Made by a program: the position numbers and the translations under genes. The notes under the pieces were generated by a model. That model had not been told where the DNA came from. It made no database searches and was given only the letters and a program-made list of their open reading frames with translations. A stretch of DNA of 64,000 nucleotides from Arthrobacter cheniae (GTDB taxonomy: Bacteria; Actinomycetota; Actinomycetes; Actinomycetales; Micrococcaceae): the NCBI RefSeq assembly GCF_003602275.1, contig NZ_QZVT01000001.1:340567-404566 (forward strand), written 5' to 3'. Below, piece after piece: positions 8,374 through 18,272 of the stretch. Each line of letters begins with the position of its first letter. Positions within the stretch are counted from its first letter, which is position 1.

Positions 8374-9630
8374 GTGCGGGTCCTCTCCGCCGGACCCCGA
8401 TCCGCCGGCGTGGCACCGCTGCCCCGCCGGTTCCGGGTAGCGACGGCGGCGGGGGCCGCGCTCGTGCTCGCCGTCGTCGTTCTGGCAGCCCGGATCCACG
8501 GGCTCGACCTCACGGTGTACCGGGAGGGGTCGCTGGCGCTCCTGGGCCACGCCGGGGACAAAGAGCTCTACGACGACGCGCTCATCCAGACGGATACCCG
8601 TGGTCTGCCCTTCACCTATCCGCCCTTCGCGGCGATCCTCTTCGTACCCCTGGCGCTTGTTCCCGAAGCGCTTGCGCTGGTGATCGTCACCGCACTGTCG
8701 TGCGTCTGTCTCGTCGGTGTGGCCGTCGTGGTCGCACGCTATCTCCGCGCCTCCGGGATGGTCCGCGGCGACAGGCCGTGGACCATGCCCGCCGCCGTCC
8801 TGGTGACGATGCTGCTGACCGGCATCAGCGGCCCCTGGCGTGAGGGTCTCGGCTTCGGCCAGGTCAACGCGCTCCTGATGGTCCTGATCCTCGCCGATCT
8901 GCTGCGCTCCACGCGGTTGCCCTCCGGCGTCCTGATCGGCGTCGCCGCGGGCATCAAGCTCACGCCTCTCGCGTTCGGCCTCGTCTTCCTGGCGCGGCGC
9001 GATTGGCGCTCGCTCGCGTGGATGACGGGCTCGTTCGCCGCGACGGTGGCCGTCGGCTGGGCCCTGGCACCCCGGGAATCGGCATTCTTCTGGCTCGGCG
9101 CACTGTTCGACGCCTCACGGGTGGGGTCGACGGCGGACCTCTACAACGTCTCGCTGAACTCGATCGTCGCGCAGTCCGGACTCGCCGAGGGTGTGCAACG
9201 GCCGGTGTGGGTCCTGGCATCGCTCGTGGTCATCGCGCTCGGCTACCGCGCCGTCCGCAGGGCCGACGATGCCGGCGACCAGGTCCGAGCCATCACGGCC
9301 AACGCGGTCGTCATGCTCGCGATCTCGCCCATCTCGTGGTTCCACCACTGGGTCTGGATCGCCCTGCTGTTTCCCGTCGGCTACGTCTATGCGCGGGAAC
9401 GAACGGGGGCACGGCGCACGACCAGTTGGGTGCTGCTCGCGGCGCTCGCTCCTGTCATGATGTTCTCCTCCATCACCGTCACGCTGACCCTCACCGGCAC
9501 CGTGTCCGGAGAGGGTCCCCTTCCGCTTCGGCTCTTCACCGGTCTCGGAGTGGTACTGCCGGTGGCCCTGCTGGCGCTCTGGGCGCTGCGGCCGGTCAGG
9601 ACGAGGCAGGGCCTGCCAGATCGCGGGTGA
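8374..9630 (+). CDS. GT87-family polyprenyl-phosphate-mannose-dependent mannosyltransferase
   Basis: The 418-residue protein has about ten membrane segments and the GT87 landmarks: an early 'GLDLTVYREG' loop with the catalytic-type acidic residue, 'FTYPPFAAILF' and 'GFGQVNALLM'. Family members add alpha-1,2-mannose to lipomannan-type glycolipids from a polyprenyl-phosphate donor on the outer face of the membrane; the acceptor here is unknown. The start is GTG, one base after the stop of trkA, so it is probably cotranscribed. Its last 35 bases overlap the 3' end of proC on the other strand. Confidence 0.88.
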   Translation: MRVLSAGPRSAGVAPLPRRFRVATAAGAALVLAVVVLAARIHGLDLTVYREGSLALLGHAGDKELYDDALIQTDTRGLPFTYPPFAAILFVPLALVPEALALVIVTALSCVCLVGVAVVVARYLRASGMVRGDRPWTMPAAVLVTMLLTGISGPWREGLGFGQVNALLMVLILADLLRSTRLPSGVLIGVAAGIKLTPLAFGLVFLARRDWRSLAWMTGSFAATVAVGWALAPRESAFFWLGALFDASRVGSTADLYNVSLNSIVAQSGLAEGVQRPVWVLASLVVIALGYRAVRRADDAGDQVRAITANAVVMLAISPISWFHHWVWIALLFPVGYVYARERTGARRTTSWVLLAALAPVMMFSSITVTLTLTGTVSGEGPLPLRLFTGLGVVLPVALLALWALRPVRTRQGLPDRG

Positions 9631-10453
9631 TCTCGGCAGCCCGTGCCGTCGCGGCGTGAGCGCCGTCGGCAACGACCCGCGCAAGCCCCAGTCTCTCGAA
9701 GGTCTCGATGGCGCTCTGCGTCGTCCCGTGGGGGCTCGTGACGGCGCGGCGGAGCGCCGTTGCGTCAGCGCCCTCCTCGGCGAGCATGAAGCCCGCTCCG
9801 GCGACGGTCTCACGGGCTATCAGTGCCGAGAGGTCCGCATCCAGGCCGAGTTCGACCCCCGCAGCCGCCATCGCCTCCGCGAGGTAGAACGCGTAGGCGG
9901 GGCCGGATCCGCTGATGGCGGAGAGCGCGTCCACCTGTTCCTCCGGGATCTCGACGACGGTGCCGGCGGACTCCAGGAGGTTCCGCGCCCCCGCCATCAG
10001 CTCTGTGCTCACGGCGGACCCGGCGGAGATGGACAGGACTCCCCTGCCGAGCCGGGACGGGGTGTTGGGCATGGAACGGATGACGGCCTGGCCCTTGGGC
10101 AGGGCTCCCTCGATCATTGCGGTGGTCACTGCCGCCGCGACGCTCACGACGACGGCGGACGGCGCCAGTGCCGGTGCGATCTCCCGGGCCAGCGGGACGA
10201 TACCGATGGGCTTCACGCCCAGGATGACGACGTCGGCCCCGCGGATCGCCCTCGTGTTGGCGCCCTCGTCATCACCGGTCGCGAGGACCGTCACACCGTG
10301 CCGAGCGCGGAGTTCGCCCGCCCGCTCCGGCCGGCGGACCGTCGCGGTCACGTTCGAGGGGTCCGTCCCTGCCGCCAGCAGCCCGGCCAGGATGGACTCG
10401 TTCATGGATCCGCAACCGAGGAAGGCGATGCGCTGGGAGTTGTCCGTCGTCAT
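9596..10453 (-). CDS. proC: Pyrroline-5-carboxylate reductase
   Basis: ProC reduces 1-pyrroline-5-carboxylate to proline with NAD(P)H. The 285-residue product shows the Rossmann start 'RIAFLGCGSMNESILAGLL', the 'VILGVKP' strand, 'VIRSMPNTP' and the conserved active-site stretch 'AISGSGPAYAFYLAEAM' followed by 'TSPHGTTQSAI'. The ATG at 10453 gives the family's normal length; the 49 upstream codons of the open frame have no counterpart. It overlaps the GT87 gene tail-to-tail. The same association with bS22 and Ppx genes occurs in mycobacteria. Confidence 0.96.
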   Translation of the reverse strand: MTTDNSQRIAFLGCGSMNESILAGLLAAGTDPSNVTATVRRPERAGELRARHGVTVLATGDDEGANTRAIRGADVVILGVKPIGIVPLAREIAPALAPSAVVVSVAAAVTTAMIEGALPKGQAVIRSMPNTPSRLGRGVLSISAGSAVSTELMAGARNLLESAGTVVEIPEEQVDALSAISGSGPAYAFYLAEAMAAAGVELGLDADLSALIARETVAGAGFMLAEEGADATALRRAVTSPHGTTQSAIETFERLGLARVVADGAHAATARAAEITRDLAGPASS

Positions 10454-10562
10454 GATTCCATCCTGCCACGAGGGGCTCACAGCCCACTCCCAGCGTCCTT
10501 GCCGTTGGAGCACAAGGAGGGTCCCTAGTGTTGGGACCACCTCATAAGGGTGCGAGTGATGG

Positions 10563-10586
10563 GGACCGGAATTCCTGATCCGGTCC
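10563..10586. other. Hairpin upstream of proC
   Basis: GGACCGGA (10563-10570) pairs perfectly with TCCGGTCC (10579-10586) around an 8-base loop containing GAATTC-like sequence. It lies 104 bases beyond the stop of the isomerase-like gene and 110 bases before proC, so it may separate the two transcripts. The rest of the 236-base gap shows nothing I can identify. Confidence 0.35.
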
Positions 10587-10689
10587 GGCGTCGGCGGCAA
10601 CAGATGATTCCCCCAGCATCTGGACAGTCCGCCGGCGCCATTCCTCGTTCAAGGACCGTTCGCCCTCACCTGGTCGGCCGGACCAGCCG

Positions 10690-11502
10690 TCAATGCTGCA
10701 GGTGCAACCGGGCGAACCGGAGCGTCTCCGCGAGCCACTCCTCGCGTTCGCCGGCAGCACGCGCACGCCGCGTACTCACCTCGACGGCCACGACCCCGTC
10801 CCATTCCGAAACGGCGAGATGCTCCAGTGCCTCGGCGCATCGCTGCTGCCCCTGGCCCGGCAGCAGGTGCTCGTCCTTGCCGTTCGGGGTCCCGTCCGTC
10901 AGGTGTACGTGCGCGAGTCGGCTCCCCAGGCCCCGGATCTCCTCGTAGGAGTCCATTCCTGCGATCGCCGCGTGGGAGAAGTCCCAGGTGATCCGCTCGT
11001 ACGGCTCCGGCACCGGATTCCAGTGCGGCAGGTAGGCCTTCGCCTCACGACCCCGGACCTTCCACGGGTACATGTTCTCGACAGCGATCTCGACCCCGTA
11101 CTCCGATGCCACCCGCCGGATCCCTTCGGGGAATTCCTCCGCGTAACCGGTCTGCCAGCGGAAGGGCGGGTGGGCCACAACGGTCTTCGCGCCCACTTCC
11201 GCGGCCATCGCGGCCGACATCTCGATCTTCGTCCAGGCCTTGCCCCACACCTGCTGGGTCAGGAGCAGCGTGGGCGCGTGGATCGCGAGGATGGGCATCT
11301 CGTAGCGATCGCTGAGGACGGTCAGCTGGTCCGGGTCCTGGCTCACCGAATTGTTCGTGACCATGACCTCCACGCCGTCGTAGCCGAGGTCCTGGGCCAG
11401 GGCGAAGGCATCGTGGACCGCGAGCGGGTAGACCGAGGCACTGGAGAGGGCAACGGGGATCGACCGCGGCTTGCCGGTCGGGTCCTCCACGTCAGGCTCC
11501 AC
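10690..11502 (-). CDS. Sugar phosphate isomerase/epimerase-like TIM-barrel protein
   Basis: The 270-residue product belongs to the AP-endonuclease-2/xylose-isomerase-like TIM-barrel family. Typical strands are visible: 'GYDGVEVMV', 'PILAIHAPTLL', 'AKTVVAHPPFRW', 'VEIAVENMYPW' and 'ITWDFSHAAIAGMD', with metal-binding His, Glu and Asp at the barrel's C-terminal edge. The substrate is unknown. The start is GTG at 11502, overlapping the stop of the Ppx/GppA gene by 11 bases, so both belong to one transcript. Mycobacteria keep a homologue next to Ppx1 as well. Confidence 0.85.
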   Translation of the reverse strand: MEPDVEDPTGKPRSIPVALSSASVYPLAVHDAFALAQDLGYDGVEVMVTNNSVSQDPDQLTVLSDRYEMPILAIHAPTLLLTQQVWGKAWTKIEMSAAMAAEVGAKTVVAHPPFRWQTGYAEEFPEGIRRVASEYGVEIAVENMYPWKVRGREAKAYLPHWNPVPEPYERITWDFSHAAIAGMDSYEEIRGLGSRLAHVHLTDGTPNGKDEHLLPGQGQQRCAEALEHLAVSEWDGVVAVEVSTRRARAAGEREEWLAETLRFARLHLQH

Positions 11503-12505
11503 GGGGAAGGGACTCGCGTCGCGTGGAGTCCAGCTGGGAGTGTCCTACCCCGGCTCCCGGAAGCGGCTCGTCGGCCTCGAACATCTTGGCGTCGAAGCGC
11601 CTCAGCAGCAGTCCCTCCCGGAGCGCCCACGGGCAGATATCCATGGCTGGGACATCGAAAAGCTCCAGGGCGCACTCGGCGACGAGCGCACCGGCGAGGA
11701 CCTGGGGCGCCCGCAGATCGGACACGCCGTCGAGGTTGGTGCGGTCCTTGGCGCTCATCGCTGCCAGCCGCTTCGTCCACAGGGTGAGGTCCTCGAGGCG
11801 CAGTTCGCGGCGGACGAAGGGACCGGCAGCCGACGGCGCGGCCCCTGCGATGCGCGCCAGCGACCGGAAGGTCTTCGACGTACCCGCCACCAGGTGGGGT
11901 GTCCCGAGATGCGCGAACTGTGGGACGGCGTCGCGCAGGGTTGCCTTGATATAGCGGCGCAGCTCCTTCACACTCTTGGCCGAGGGCGGATCCCCCTGCA
12001 GCCAGTCGCGGGTCAGCCGGCTCGCACCGAGCGGGACGGACAGCGCCACCTCCGGAAGCTCGTCCGTTCCCATCGCCATCTCGAAGGAGCCCCCGCCGAT
12101 GTCGAGGTTCAGGATGGATTCCGCACCCCAGCCGTACCAGCGGCGGACGGCCTGGAAGGTCACCGCTGCTTCCTGGTCACCGGAGAGTTCCTGCAGGTCG
12201 ACGCCGGTTTCCCTCCGCACGCGCTCCAGGACATCACGGCCGTTGCCGGCCTCACGGATCGCGGAGGTGCAGAACGCGAGGAAATCCTCGGCGTCGTGCC
12301 CGGCGGCGAAGGCGCGCGCCTCACGGACGAAGCCGACGAGCTCGTCCTGGCCCGCCCGCGTGATGCTGCCGTGCTTGTCGAGGTAGGCGACGAGCTGCAG
12401 GGGCTTCTTATGGGACGCGAACGGCACCGGCCGACCGCCCGGACGGGCATCCACAAGGAGAAGATGGACCGTGTTCGACCCTATATCCAGCACACCTAGC
12501 CGCAT
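11492..12505 (-). CDS. Ppx/GppA family phosphatase
   Basis: The 337-residue product is an actin-like-fold phosphatase of the exopolyphosphatase/pppGpp phosphatase family. Motifs visible are 'RLGVLDIGSNTVHLLLVDA' at the start (phosphate 1), 'STSAIREAGN'-like 'CTSAIREAGNGRDV' near residue 87 and 'LNLDIGGGSFEMAMG' near 150 (phosphate 2). It is about the length of the short actinobacterial Ppx1/Ppx2 type and lacks the C-terminal HD domain of E. coli GppA. Substrate could be polyphosphate or pppGpp. A TAGAGT -10-like element lies 16 bases before the ATG. Confidence 0.92.
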   Translation of the reverse strand: MRLGVLDIGSNTVHLLLVDARPGGRPVPFASHKKPLQLVAYLDKHGSITRAGQDELVGFVREARAFAAGHDAEDFLAFCTSAIREAGNGRDVLERVRRETGVDLQELSGDQEAAVTFQAVRRWYGWGAESILNLDIGGGSFEMAMGTDELPEVALSVPLGASRLTRDWLQGDPPSAKSVKELRRYIKATLRDAVPQFAHLGTPHLVAGTSKTFRSLARIAGAAPSAAGPFVRRELRLEDLTLWTKRLAAMSAKDRTNLDGVSDLRAPQVLAGALVAECALELFDVPAMDICPWALREGLLLRRFDAKMFEADEPLPGAGVGHSQLDSTRRESLPRGA

Positions 12506-12563
12506 TGTTCCCGCGCTTCCAACTCTACCCAGGCCATTGTCAGTTCCTCACGCCGTGCCGCGG

Positions 12564-15311
12564 CTACTTGCCGGCCGCGACCTTGCGCTTGGCAGGCGCC
12601 CGCCGGGTCGTCTTCTTCGGCGCAGGCCCCTTGGCGCGCTTCTCGGCGAGCATGTCGATAGCCTGCTCACGCGTGAGTTCCTCGATCGCCATGGATCCGG
12701 GCACGGTGATGTTGGTGACGCCGTCGGTGACGTAGGGGCCGAACCGGCCGTCCTTCACCACGATGGGCTTCTCGCTCACGGGATCGTCACCGAACTCGGC
12801 CAGGGGCGGGGTCACCGTGCGGCCGCCGCGCTGCTTGGGCTGCTTGTAAATCTCCAGCGCCTGCTCGAGGGTGATGGAGAAGATCTCCTCCTCGGAGCCG
12901 ATGGACCGGGAGTCGCTGCCCTTCTTCAGGTACGGGCCGAAGCGGCCATTCTGGACCGTGATCTCCTTGCCGTCCTCATCCGTCCCCAGGACGCGCGGCA
13001 GGTTCATGAGCTTGAGGGCGTCCTCGAGCGTCACGGTGTCCACCGACATGGACGCGAACAGCGAGCCCGTGCGCGGCTTCACCTTTGCAGCCTTCTTCGG
13101 GGGCTTGGGCTTGCCGTTCTTGAAGAACTCGACCGGCTGGTTCGCGAGTTCCTCAGCGGTCACCTCGGGGATCAGCTCGATCACGTAGGGGCCGTAGCGA
13201 CCGTCGCGGGCGACGATGGAGCGGCCCGTCTCGGGGTCGGTTCCGAGGACACGCTCCTGTGTCGTCGGCGCCTCCATGAGTTCGATGGCCTTCTCGGCCG
13301 TCAGTTCATCGGGGGCGAGGTCCTCCGGGACATTGGCGCGCTGAGGCTCCGTGCCCTCGGGTGCATCGGCGGGCAGTGGCTTCTCCAGGTACGGGCCGAA
13401 CTTGCCGACGCGCAGGGTGATGCCCTCGGCGATCTCCACGGAGTTGATGCGCCGCGCATCGATCTCCCCGAGGTCGTTGACGATCGTATGGAGACCTGTC
13501 TCCTTGCGGTCGCCGTAGTAGAAGCGGTTGAGCCACTCGACGCGACCCGCCTCCCCGCGGGAGATGCGGTCGAGGTCCTCCTCGAGCTCCGCTGTGAAGT
13601 CGTAGTCGACGTAATCGTTGAAGTGCTCCTCCAGCAGGCGCACCACCGAGAACGCGATCCAGCTCGGCACCAGGGCCTGACCGCGCGTACGGACGTAGCC
13701 GCGATCCATGATGGTCGACATCGTCGCGGCGTAGGTCGACGGGCGGCCGATACCGCGTTCGTCGAGCACCTTCACGAGCGATGCCTCCGTGTAGCGCGGT
13801 GGCGGGGATGTCTCGTGGCCGATGGCCTCGATGGCCTTCGCCCCCAGGGAGTCGCCCTTGACGACGTTCGGCAGGCGCGTGCCCTGCGCGTCGTCGTCCG
13901 TGCCGTCCTCGGTGCGGTCGGCGTCGCGACCCTCCTCGTAGGCGGCCATGAAACCGCGGAAGGTGATGACCGTGCCGGACGCGGCGAACTCGGCATCCCG
14001 GCCGTCGGCGCTCTTCGCACCCAGACGCAGCGACGCCGTCGAACCCTTGGCGTCGGCCATCTGGGAGGCGACCGTGCGCTTCCAGATCAGCTCGTAGAGG
14101 CGGAACTCGTCGCCACGCAGGGACTGCGCCACCTGCGCGGGCGTGCGGAAGGAGTCACCGGCGGGACGGATGGCCTCGTGCGCTTCCTGGGCGTTCTTGG
14201 CCTTGCCCTTGTAGACGCGGCGCGACTCGGGGACGTACTCGGGGCCGTACAGCTCCGACGCCTGGCGACGGGCTGCATTGATGGCCTGGTCCGACAGCGA
14301 CGACGAATCGGTACGCATGTAGGTGATGTAGCCGTTCTCGTACAGCCGCTGCGCCACCTGCATGGTGACCTTCGAGCTGAAGCGCAGCTTGCGGGCCGCC
14401 TCCTGCTGCAGGGTCGACGTCGTGAACGGGGCCGCCGGCCGACGCGTGTAGGGCTTGGTCTCGAGCGACCGGACCGTGAACTCGGCCGTCTCCAGGCCGG
14501 TCGCCAGCGAGCGGGCGGCGTCCTCGTCGAGCCGGACCACGGTGGAGGCCTTCAGCTCGCCGCGGTCGGAGAAATCCTTGCCGGAGGCGATGCGGCTGCC
14601 GTCCACGGCCACGAGCTTCGCCGGGAAGGTGCTGCCTTTCGACGAGTCCTCCGGCGTGAACGTTCCGGTCAGGTCCCAGTACGACGCCGCGCGGAACGCC
14701 ATGCGCTCCCGTTCCCGCTCGACGACGAGGCGCGTCGCGACGGACTGCACGCGGCCGGCGGACAGTCCGCGGGCCACCTTGCGCCAGAGGACGGGCGAGA
14801 TCTCGTAGCCGTAGAGGCGGTCGAGGATGCGGCGGGTCTCCTGTGCGTCGACCATGGGGATGTCGACGTCGCGCAGTTCGCCGAGGGCACGCGTGACTGC
14901 TTCCTTGGTGATCTCGCCAAACGTCAGGCGGTACACGGGAACCTTCGGCTTGAGGACCTGCAGCAGGTGCCACGCGATCGCCTCGCCCTCGCGGTCGGCG
15001 TCAGTTGCGAGATAGAGCTCGTCGGCGTCCTTCAGGGCGGCCTTCAGCTCCGCGACCGTCTTCCGCTTGTCCGGCGAGACGACGTAGTACGGCTCGAAAT
15101 CCTTGTCGAGATCCACGGCGAACTTGCCCACCGAGGATTTCTTCAACTCGGCGGGGAGATCGGACGGCTGGGGGAGATCACGGATGTGCCCCATGGACGC
15201 CGCGACCTGGAAACCCTCACCGAGATACCCCGAGATGCTCTTGATCTTGCTGGGGGACTCAACGATGACGAGCTTCTTGCCGTGCTTCTTGTCCGTGGCC
15301 TTGGTCGGCAC
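12564..15311 (-). CDS. topA: DNA topoisomerase I
   Basis: TopA relaxes negative supercoils by cutting one strand. The 915-residue product opens with the Toprim motif 'KLVIVESPSKIKSISGYL', has the acidic 'TDADREGEAIAW' near residue 110 and the catalytic tyrosine in 'YITYMRTDSSSLS' near residue 330. Instead of zinc fingers, the C-terminal third carries four repeats with the core GRFGPY or GKFGPY, ending in a Lys/Arg-rich tail, as in other actinobacterial TopA proteins. The start is GTG with AGGAGA four bases upstream, consistent with the family's N-terminus. Confidence 0.97.
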   Translation of the reverse strand: MPTKATDKKHGKKLVIVESPSKIKSISGYLGEGFQVAASMGHIRDLPQPSDLPAELKKSSVGKFAVDLDKDFEPYYVVSPDKRKTVAELKAALKDADELYLATDADREGEAIAWHLLQVLKPKVPVYRLTFGEITKEAVTRALGELRDVDIPMVDAQETRRILDRLYGYEISPVLWRKVARGLSAGRVQSVATRLVVERERERMAFRAASYWDLTGTFTPEDSSKGSTFPAKLVAVDGSRIASGKDFSDRGELKASTVVRLDEDAARSLATGLETAEFTVRSLETKPYTRRPAAPFTTSTLQQEAARKLRFSSKVTMQVAQRLYENGYITYMRTDSSSLSDQAINAARRQASELYGPEYVPESRRVYKGKAKNAQEAHEAIRPAGDSFRTPAQVAQSLRGDEFRLYELIWKRTVASQMADAKGSTASLRLGAKSADGRDAEFAASGTVITFRGFMAAYEEGRDADRTEDGTDDDAQGTRLPNVVKGDSLGAKAIEAIGHETSPPPRYTEASLVKVLDERGIGRPSTYAATMSTIMDRGYVRTRGQALVPSWIAFSVVRLLEEHFNDYVDYDFTAELEEDLDRISRGEAGRVEWLNRFYYGDRKETGLHTIVNDLGEIDARRINSVEIAEGITLRVGKFGPYLEKPLPADAPEGTEPQRANVPEDLAPDELTAEKAIELMEAPTTQERVLGTDPETGRSIVARDGRYGPYVIELIPEVTAEELANQPVEFFKNGKPKPPKKAAKVKPRTGSLFASMSVDTVTLEDALKLMNLPRVLGTDEDGKEITVQNGRFGPYLKKGSDSRSIGSEEEIFSITLEQALEIYKQPKQRGGRTVTPPLAEFGDDPVSEKPIVVKDGRFGPYVTDGVTNITVPGSMAIEELTREQAIDMLAEKRAKGPAPKKTTRRAPAKRKVAAGK

Positions 15312-15433
15312 TTCTCTCCTATATATACGGGTGCGATACCGCGGCAGGAACGTGGGTATCGGGCTGGAACCCCCTGCTGGGCCTCACCACACAGTATGCG
15401 TCATGCGTACCTGCACAAGGGTAACCGCTGGTC

Positions 15434-17164
15434 TCAGGGGGCTGGAATCAGGAAACCCTCGCGGATGAGCTGTTCGACATCGACCAGCAGTTCCGAGGTG
15501 AAGGCCGCGTCGGGCCGTTCCAGCAGCATGGCGAGGGCCCCCGCGATCTGGCCCGCGGTGAGGTCACCGTCGCACGCCGACGCGAATCCGGCGAGCTCCG
15601 TGCTCAGCAGGGTCGTGCGCCGGAGGCCGGCTCCCTGCCTCAGGAGGATCACTCCGGGGTGCTCCGCCCCGGGCCGCTGGTGGCGTTCCTCGGTGACGTC
15701 GTCCGCGACGAGGAGGAACTCGTCGGCGATGCCTATCCCGGACGCCGCCTGCTCCGTGTGCGCGGCGAGCCAGTCGTTGCGCCGGACAGCGGCAGCCAGG
15801 TGCGGGCCCACAGGTTGCTCGATCTCATGGGTGATCTCCTCGAGCGTCACCCGCACGAGGTTCCTCGCGTCGAGCGGCCGCCTCAACCAGACCCAGCCGA
15901 AGCCGATGCCCTCGACGCTGCGCAGGGCGAAGTCCGCAAGGTAGTCACCGAAGCTGTCGAGGTACGCCCCGCGGTCGCGATGCTCGGCTGCGTCCCGCAA
16001 CCAGGTCTCCGCGTACTGGACCGGGGACAACTGCTCGCGCTGGATGATCCAGGCGTCCACGCCGGCAGGGACGAACGACCGGATCCGCCGGTCCCACGGC
16101 GTCCCCTCGGTGATCTCCCAGTTGCCGAGCAGCTGTGCCACCCCGCCCGGCGTCAGCACCCCGGGGAGCTCCCGGACCAGGGTCTCGACGATCGCGTCCC
16201 CGGCCAGGCCGCCGTCGCGGTAGGTGTAGGCCTCGTTCTGCGAATCCGTGCGCGGGGTGATCACGAAGGGCGGATTGGACACCACGAGGTCGAAGCGCTC
16301 CCCCGCGACCGGCTCGAGCAGGCTGCCCCGCCGTAGGCTCACCCGTTCCGTGAGGCGTCGCGGGTCGAGGTCGAGCGCGGGGGCGTTGAGGAGGAGGTTG
16401 AAGCGGGCGAAGGCGAGCGCTCGGTCCGAGATGTCCGTCGCGGTGACGTGGCGGGCGTGGGACAGGAGGTGGAAGGCCTGGATACCGCAGCCGGTGCCGA
16501 GGTCCAGGGCCCGGTCCACCGGGGACCTCATGACGGTCTGCGCCAGCGTCAGGGATGCGCCGCCGATCCCGAGGACGTGGTCGTGGCGCAAGGGACCGGG
16601 TCGCTGCTCCGAGCCGAGGTCGCTGGCCACCCAGAGGTTGCCGCCGACGTCCGAGCCATAGGGCCGCAGCTCGACGGCCGCCCGCCACCGTTGTGCTGCG
16701 TCGTCGGTAGGGGTCGCTGCCTGCGGGGACGGCGCGGCCCCCTCGGTCTCCTGGATTGTCCCGGCATTGCTGGCCGGGGCGTGGGTCTCGCACTCGATGA
16801 GCCGGAGCCGTTCGAGGCCCGCCACCCCGATCCTCGGGAAGGCTGCCGCGAGATCCTTTCCGGCCACGGTCTCCCCGAGGAGCCACAGCAGCACGGGAAC
16901 GGCACTGTGTCCGCCGGCACCGGCACCGGCACTCGCACCGGCACCGACACGGGCTCCCTCGAGGATGCGCCGACTCTCCAGGAGTGCGGGCGCCAGCTGC
17001 CCCCTGCCGAGGGCCGCGTAGGCCTGGGCGCCCAGGAGTGCTCCGACACCGTCGACGGTGTAGTCGAGGGCTTCCAGATCCGCGGCAAGGGATGTGAGCG
17101 CTGCAATGTCAGCGCTCGACGGCGCCGACGCGACGTCGTCGTCGAACTCGCGCCATTCCGTCAT
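15434..17164 (-). CDS. Class I SAM-dependent methyltransferase with NPPF motif
   Basis: The 576-residue product has an N-terminal helical region of unknown role (about residues 1-180), a Rossmann methyltransferase domain with 'ALDLGTGCGIQAFHLL' and catalytic 'DLVVSNPPFVITP', and a C-terminal extension of about 200 residues. NPPF/Y motifs are typical of N6-adenine or exocyclic-amine methyltransferases such as RsmC and HemK, so an rRNA, DNA or protein target is possible. The upstream open frame is antisense to trhO. The ATG at 17164 or a GTG two codons earlier could be used; no clear Shine-Dalgarno sequence is present. Confidence 0.8.
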   Translation of the reverse strand: MTEWREFDDDVASAPSSADIAALTSLAADLEALDYTVDGVGALLGAQAYAALGRGQLAPALLESRRILEGARVGAGASAGAGAGGHSAVPVLLWLLGETVAGKDLAAAFPRIGVAGLERLRLIECETHAPASNAGTIQETEGAAPSPQAATPTDDAAQRWRAAVELRPYGSDVGGNLWVASDLGSEQRPGPLRHDHVLGIGGASLTLAQTVMRSPVDRALDLGTGCGIQAFHLLSHARHVTATDISDRALAFARFNLLLNAPALDLDPRRLTERVSLRRGSLLEPVAGERFDLVVSNPPFVITPRTDSQNEAYTYRDGGLAGDAIVETLVRELPGVLTPGGVAQLLGNWEITEGTPWDRRIRSFVPAGVDAWIIQREQLSPVQYAETWLRDAAEHRDRGAYLDSFGDYLADFALRSVEGIGFGWVWLRRPLDARNLVRVTLEEITHEIEQPVGPHLAAAVRRNDWLAAHTEQAASGIGIADEFLLVADDVTEERHQRPGAEHPGVILLRQGAGLRRTTLLSTELAGFASACDGDLTAGQIAGALAMLLERPDAAFTSELLVDVEQLIREGFLIPAP

Positions 17165-17267
17165 GCCCACAGTGTCCAAACCGTCCACAGTGTCATCCGA
17201 CCCTGCTGCGCGATGCCCGTGCCCTCCGTCGAGTCCCCCGCCGTGCGGTCGGTATCCTGCCCCGTCA

Positions 17268-18194
17268 TCAGGCAGCACCGGCTGCCGTCGCCTCGGCCTC
17301 GTCGGCTTCGCACCCCTGCGGACAGCGCAGGGTGACAGGATCGGCCGCGCAGCCGACGCAGTACAGGGTGAGGTTCCGGCACTCGGTATTCGAACAGTTC
17401 TCGAAGGTGCTCGTGGGGGTCTGACACCGCACGCACGTACCGAGGGTGACGGCGTCGTCGCTGAACTCGAGGTGCATGCGCTTGTCGAAGACGTAGAGCG
17501 AGCCCTCCCACAGTCCGCCGTCACGGTACTTCTCGCCGTAGCGGACGATGCCGCCGTCGAGCTGGTACACCTCCTGGAAGCCGCGGTTGATCATGAGGCT
17601 GGAGAGCACTTCGCACCGGATCCCCCCGGTGCAGTAGGTGACCACGGGCTTGTCCTTGAGGTTGTCGTACCTCCCGGAGTCGAGTTCACGAACGAAGTCC
17701 TGCGTCGTCCGCACGTCGGGAACCACCGCTCCCCTGAAACGGCCGATCTGCGCCTCGAGAGCATTGCGACCGTCGAAGAAGACGACTTCCTCCCCCGCTG
17801 CGCGTTTGGTATCGACCAGCGCGTGCAGTTCCTCGGGCGCCAGGTGGGTGCCACCGCCCACTACGCCGTTCTCGTCGACTTCCAGCTCACCGGGAGCGCC
17901 GAACGAGACGATCTCGTCGCGGACCTTCACACTCAGGCGCGGGAAGTCGCCGGCGCCGCCGTCGGACCATTTGACCTCCAGCCCCCTGAAGGCGGGATAC
18001 TCGCGCGTCGTCCTGACGTACTGCTTCACGGCAGCGATCTCGCCGCCTACCGTGCCGTTGATGCCGTCCTTCGAGATGAGAATTCTTCCCCGCAGCCCCC
18101 ATTTCTCACAGAGTGCGCGTTGCCACAGCCTGATCGCTTCCGGATCGGGCAGGGGCGTGAAGCAGTAATACAGGGCAATACGGTTCATCGACAC
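17268..18194 (-). CDS. trhO: tRNA uridine-34 hydroxylase, rhodanese-like
   Basis: TrhO (YceA) hydroxylates uridine 34 of certain tRNAs. The 308-residue product has an N-terminal acylphosphatase-like domain ('[15 protein letters not shown]', '[16 protein letters not shown]'), a rhodanese domain with the catalytic loop '[15 protein letters not shown]' near residues 186-200, and a C-terminal zinc-binding tail with several CxxC pairs ('CVRCQTPT', 'YCVGCAADP', 'CPQGC'). The GTG at 18194 follows TAGGCT by seven bases with no Shine-Dalgarno sequence, suggesting a leaderless start; an ATG two codons later is also possible. It diverges from the GNAT gene. Confidence 0.93.
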   Translation of the reverse strand: MSMNRIALYYCFTPLPDPEAIRLWQRALCEKWGLRGRILISKDGINGTVGGEIAAVKQYVRTTREYPAFRGLEVKWSDGGAGDFPRLSVKVRDEIVSFGAPGELEVDENGVVGGGTHLAPEELHALVDTKRAAGEEVVFFDGRNALEAQIGRFRGAVVPDVRTTQDFVRELDSGRYDNLKDKPVVTYCTGGIRCEVLSSLMINRGFQEVYQLDGGIVRYGEKYRDGGLWEGSLYVFDKRMHLEFSDDAVTLGTCVRCQTPTSTFENCSNTECRNLTLYCVGCAADPVTLRCPQGCEADEAEATAAGAA

Positions 18195-18201
18195 GGTTTA
18201 A

Positions 18202-18207
18202 AGCCTA
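18202..18207 (-). promoter_or_regulatory. Putative -10 of leaderless trhO
   Basis: Minus-strand TAGGCT ends seven bases before the GTG at 18194, placing transcription initiation at or next to the start codon. Confidence 0.42.
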
Positions 18208-18266
18208 CTTGGCGTCTCATAACGGTCACGTCGCCGCCGTCTCTGTGATTACCCGTGCGCGAGAAC

Positions 18267-18272
18267 TATCGT
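18267..18272 (+). promoter_or_regulatory. Putative -10 of leaderless GNAT gene
   Basis: TATCGT ends seven bases before the ATG at 18280, and no Shine-Dalgarno sequence lies in between. Confidence 0.42.

Noticed and set aside
12471..15944. A 1157-codon open frame antisense to topA and part of the methyltransferase gene
   Set aside because: High GC3 removes stops from the opposite frame. The translation shows no domain and follows the mirrored codon pattern of the real genes.
17167..17194. Direct repeat CCACAGTGTC twice, 18 bases apart, before the methyltransferase start
   Set aside because: It could be an operator, but a 10-bp repeat occurs by chance at this scale and may just reflect read-through codons; no palindrome or partner site supports it.
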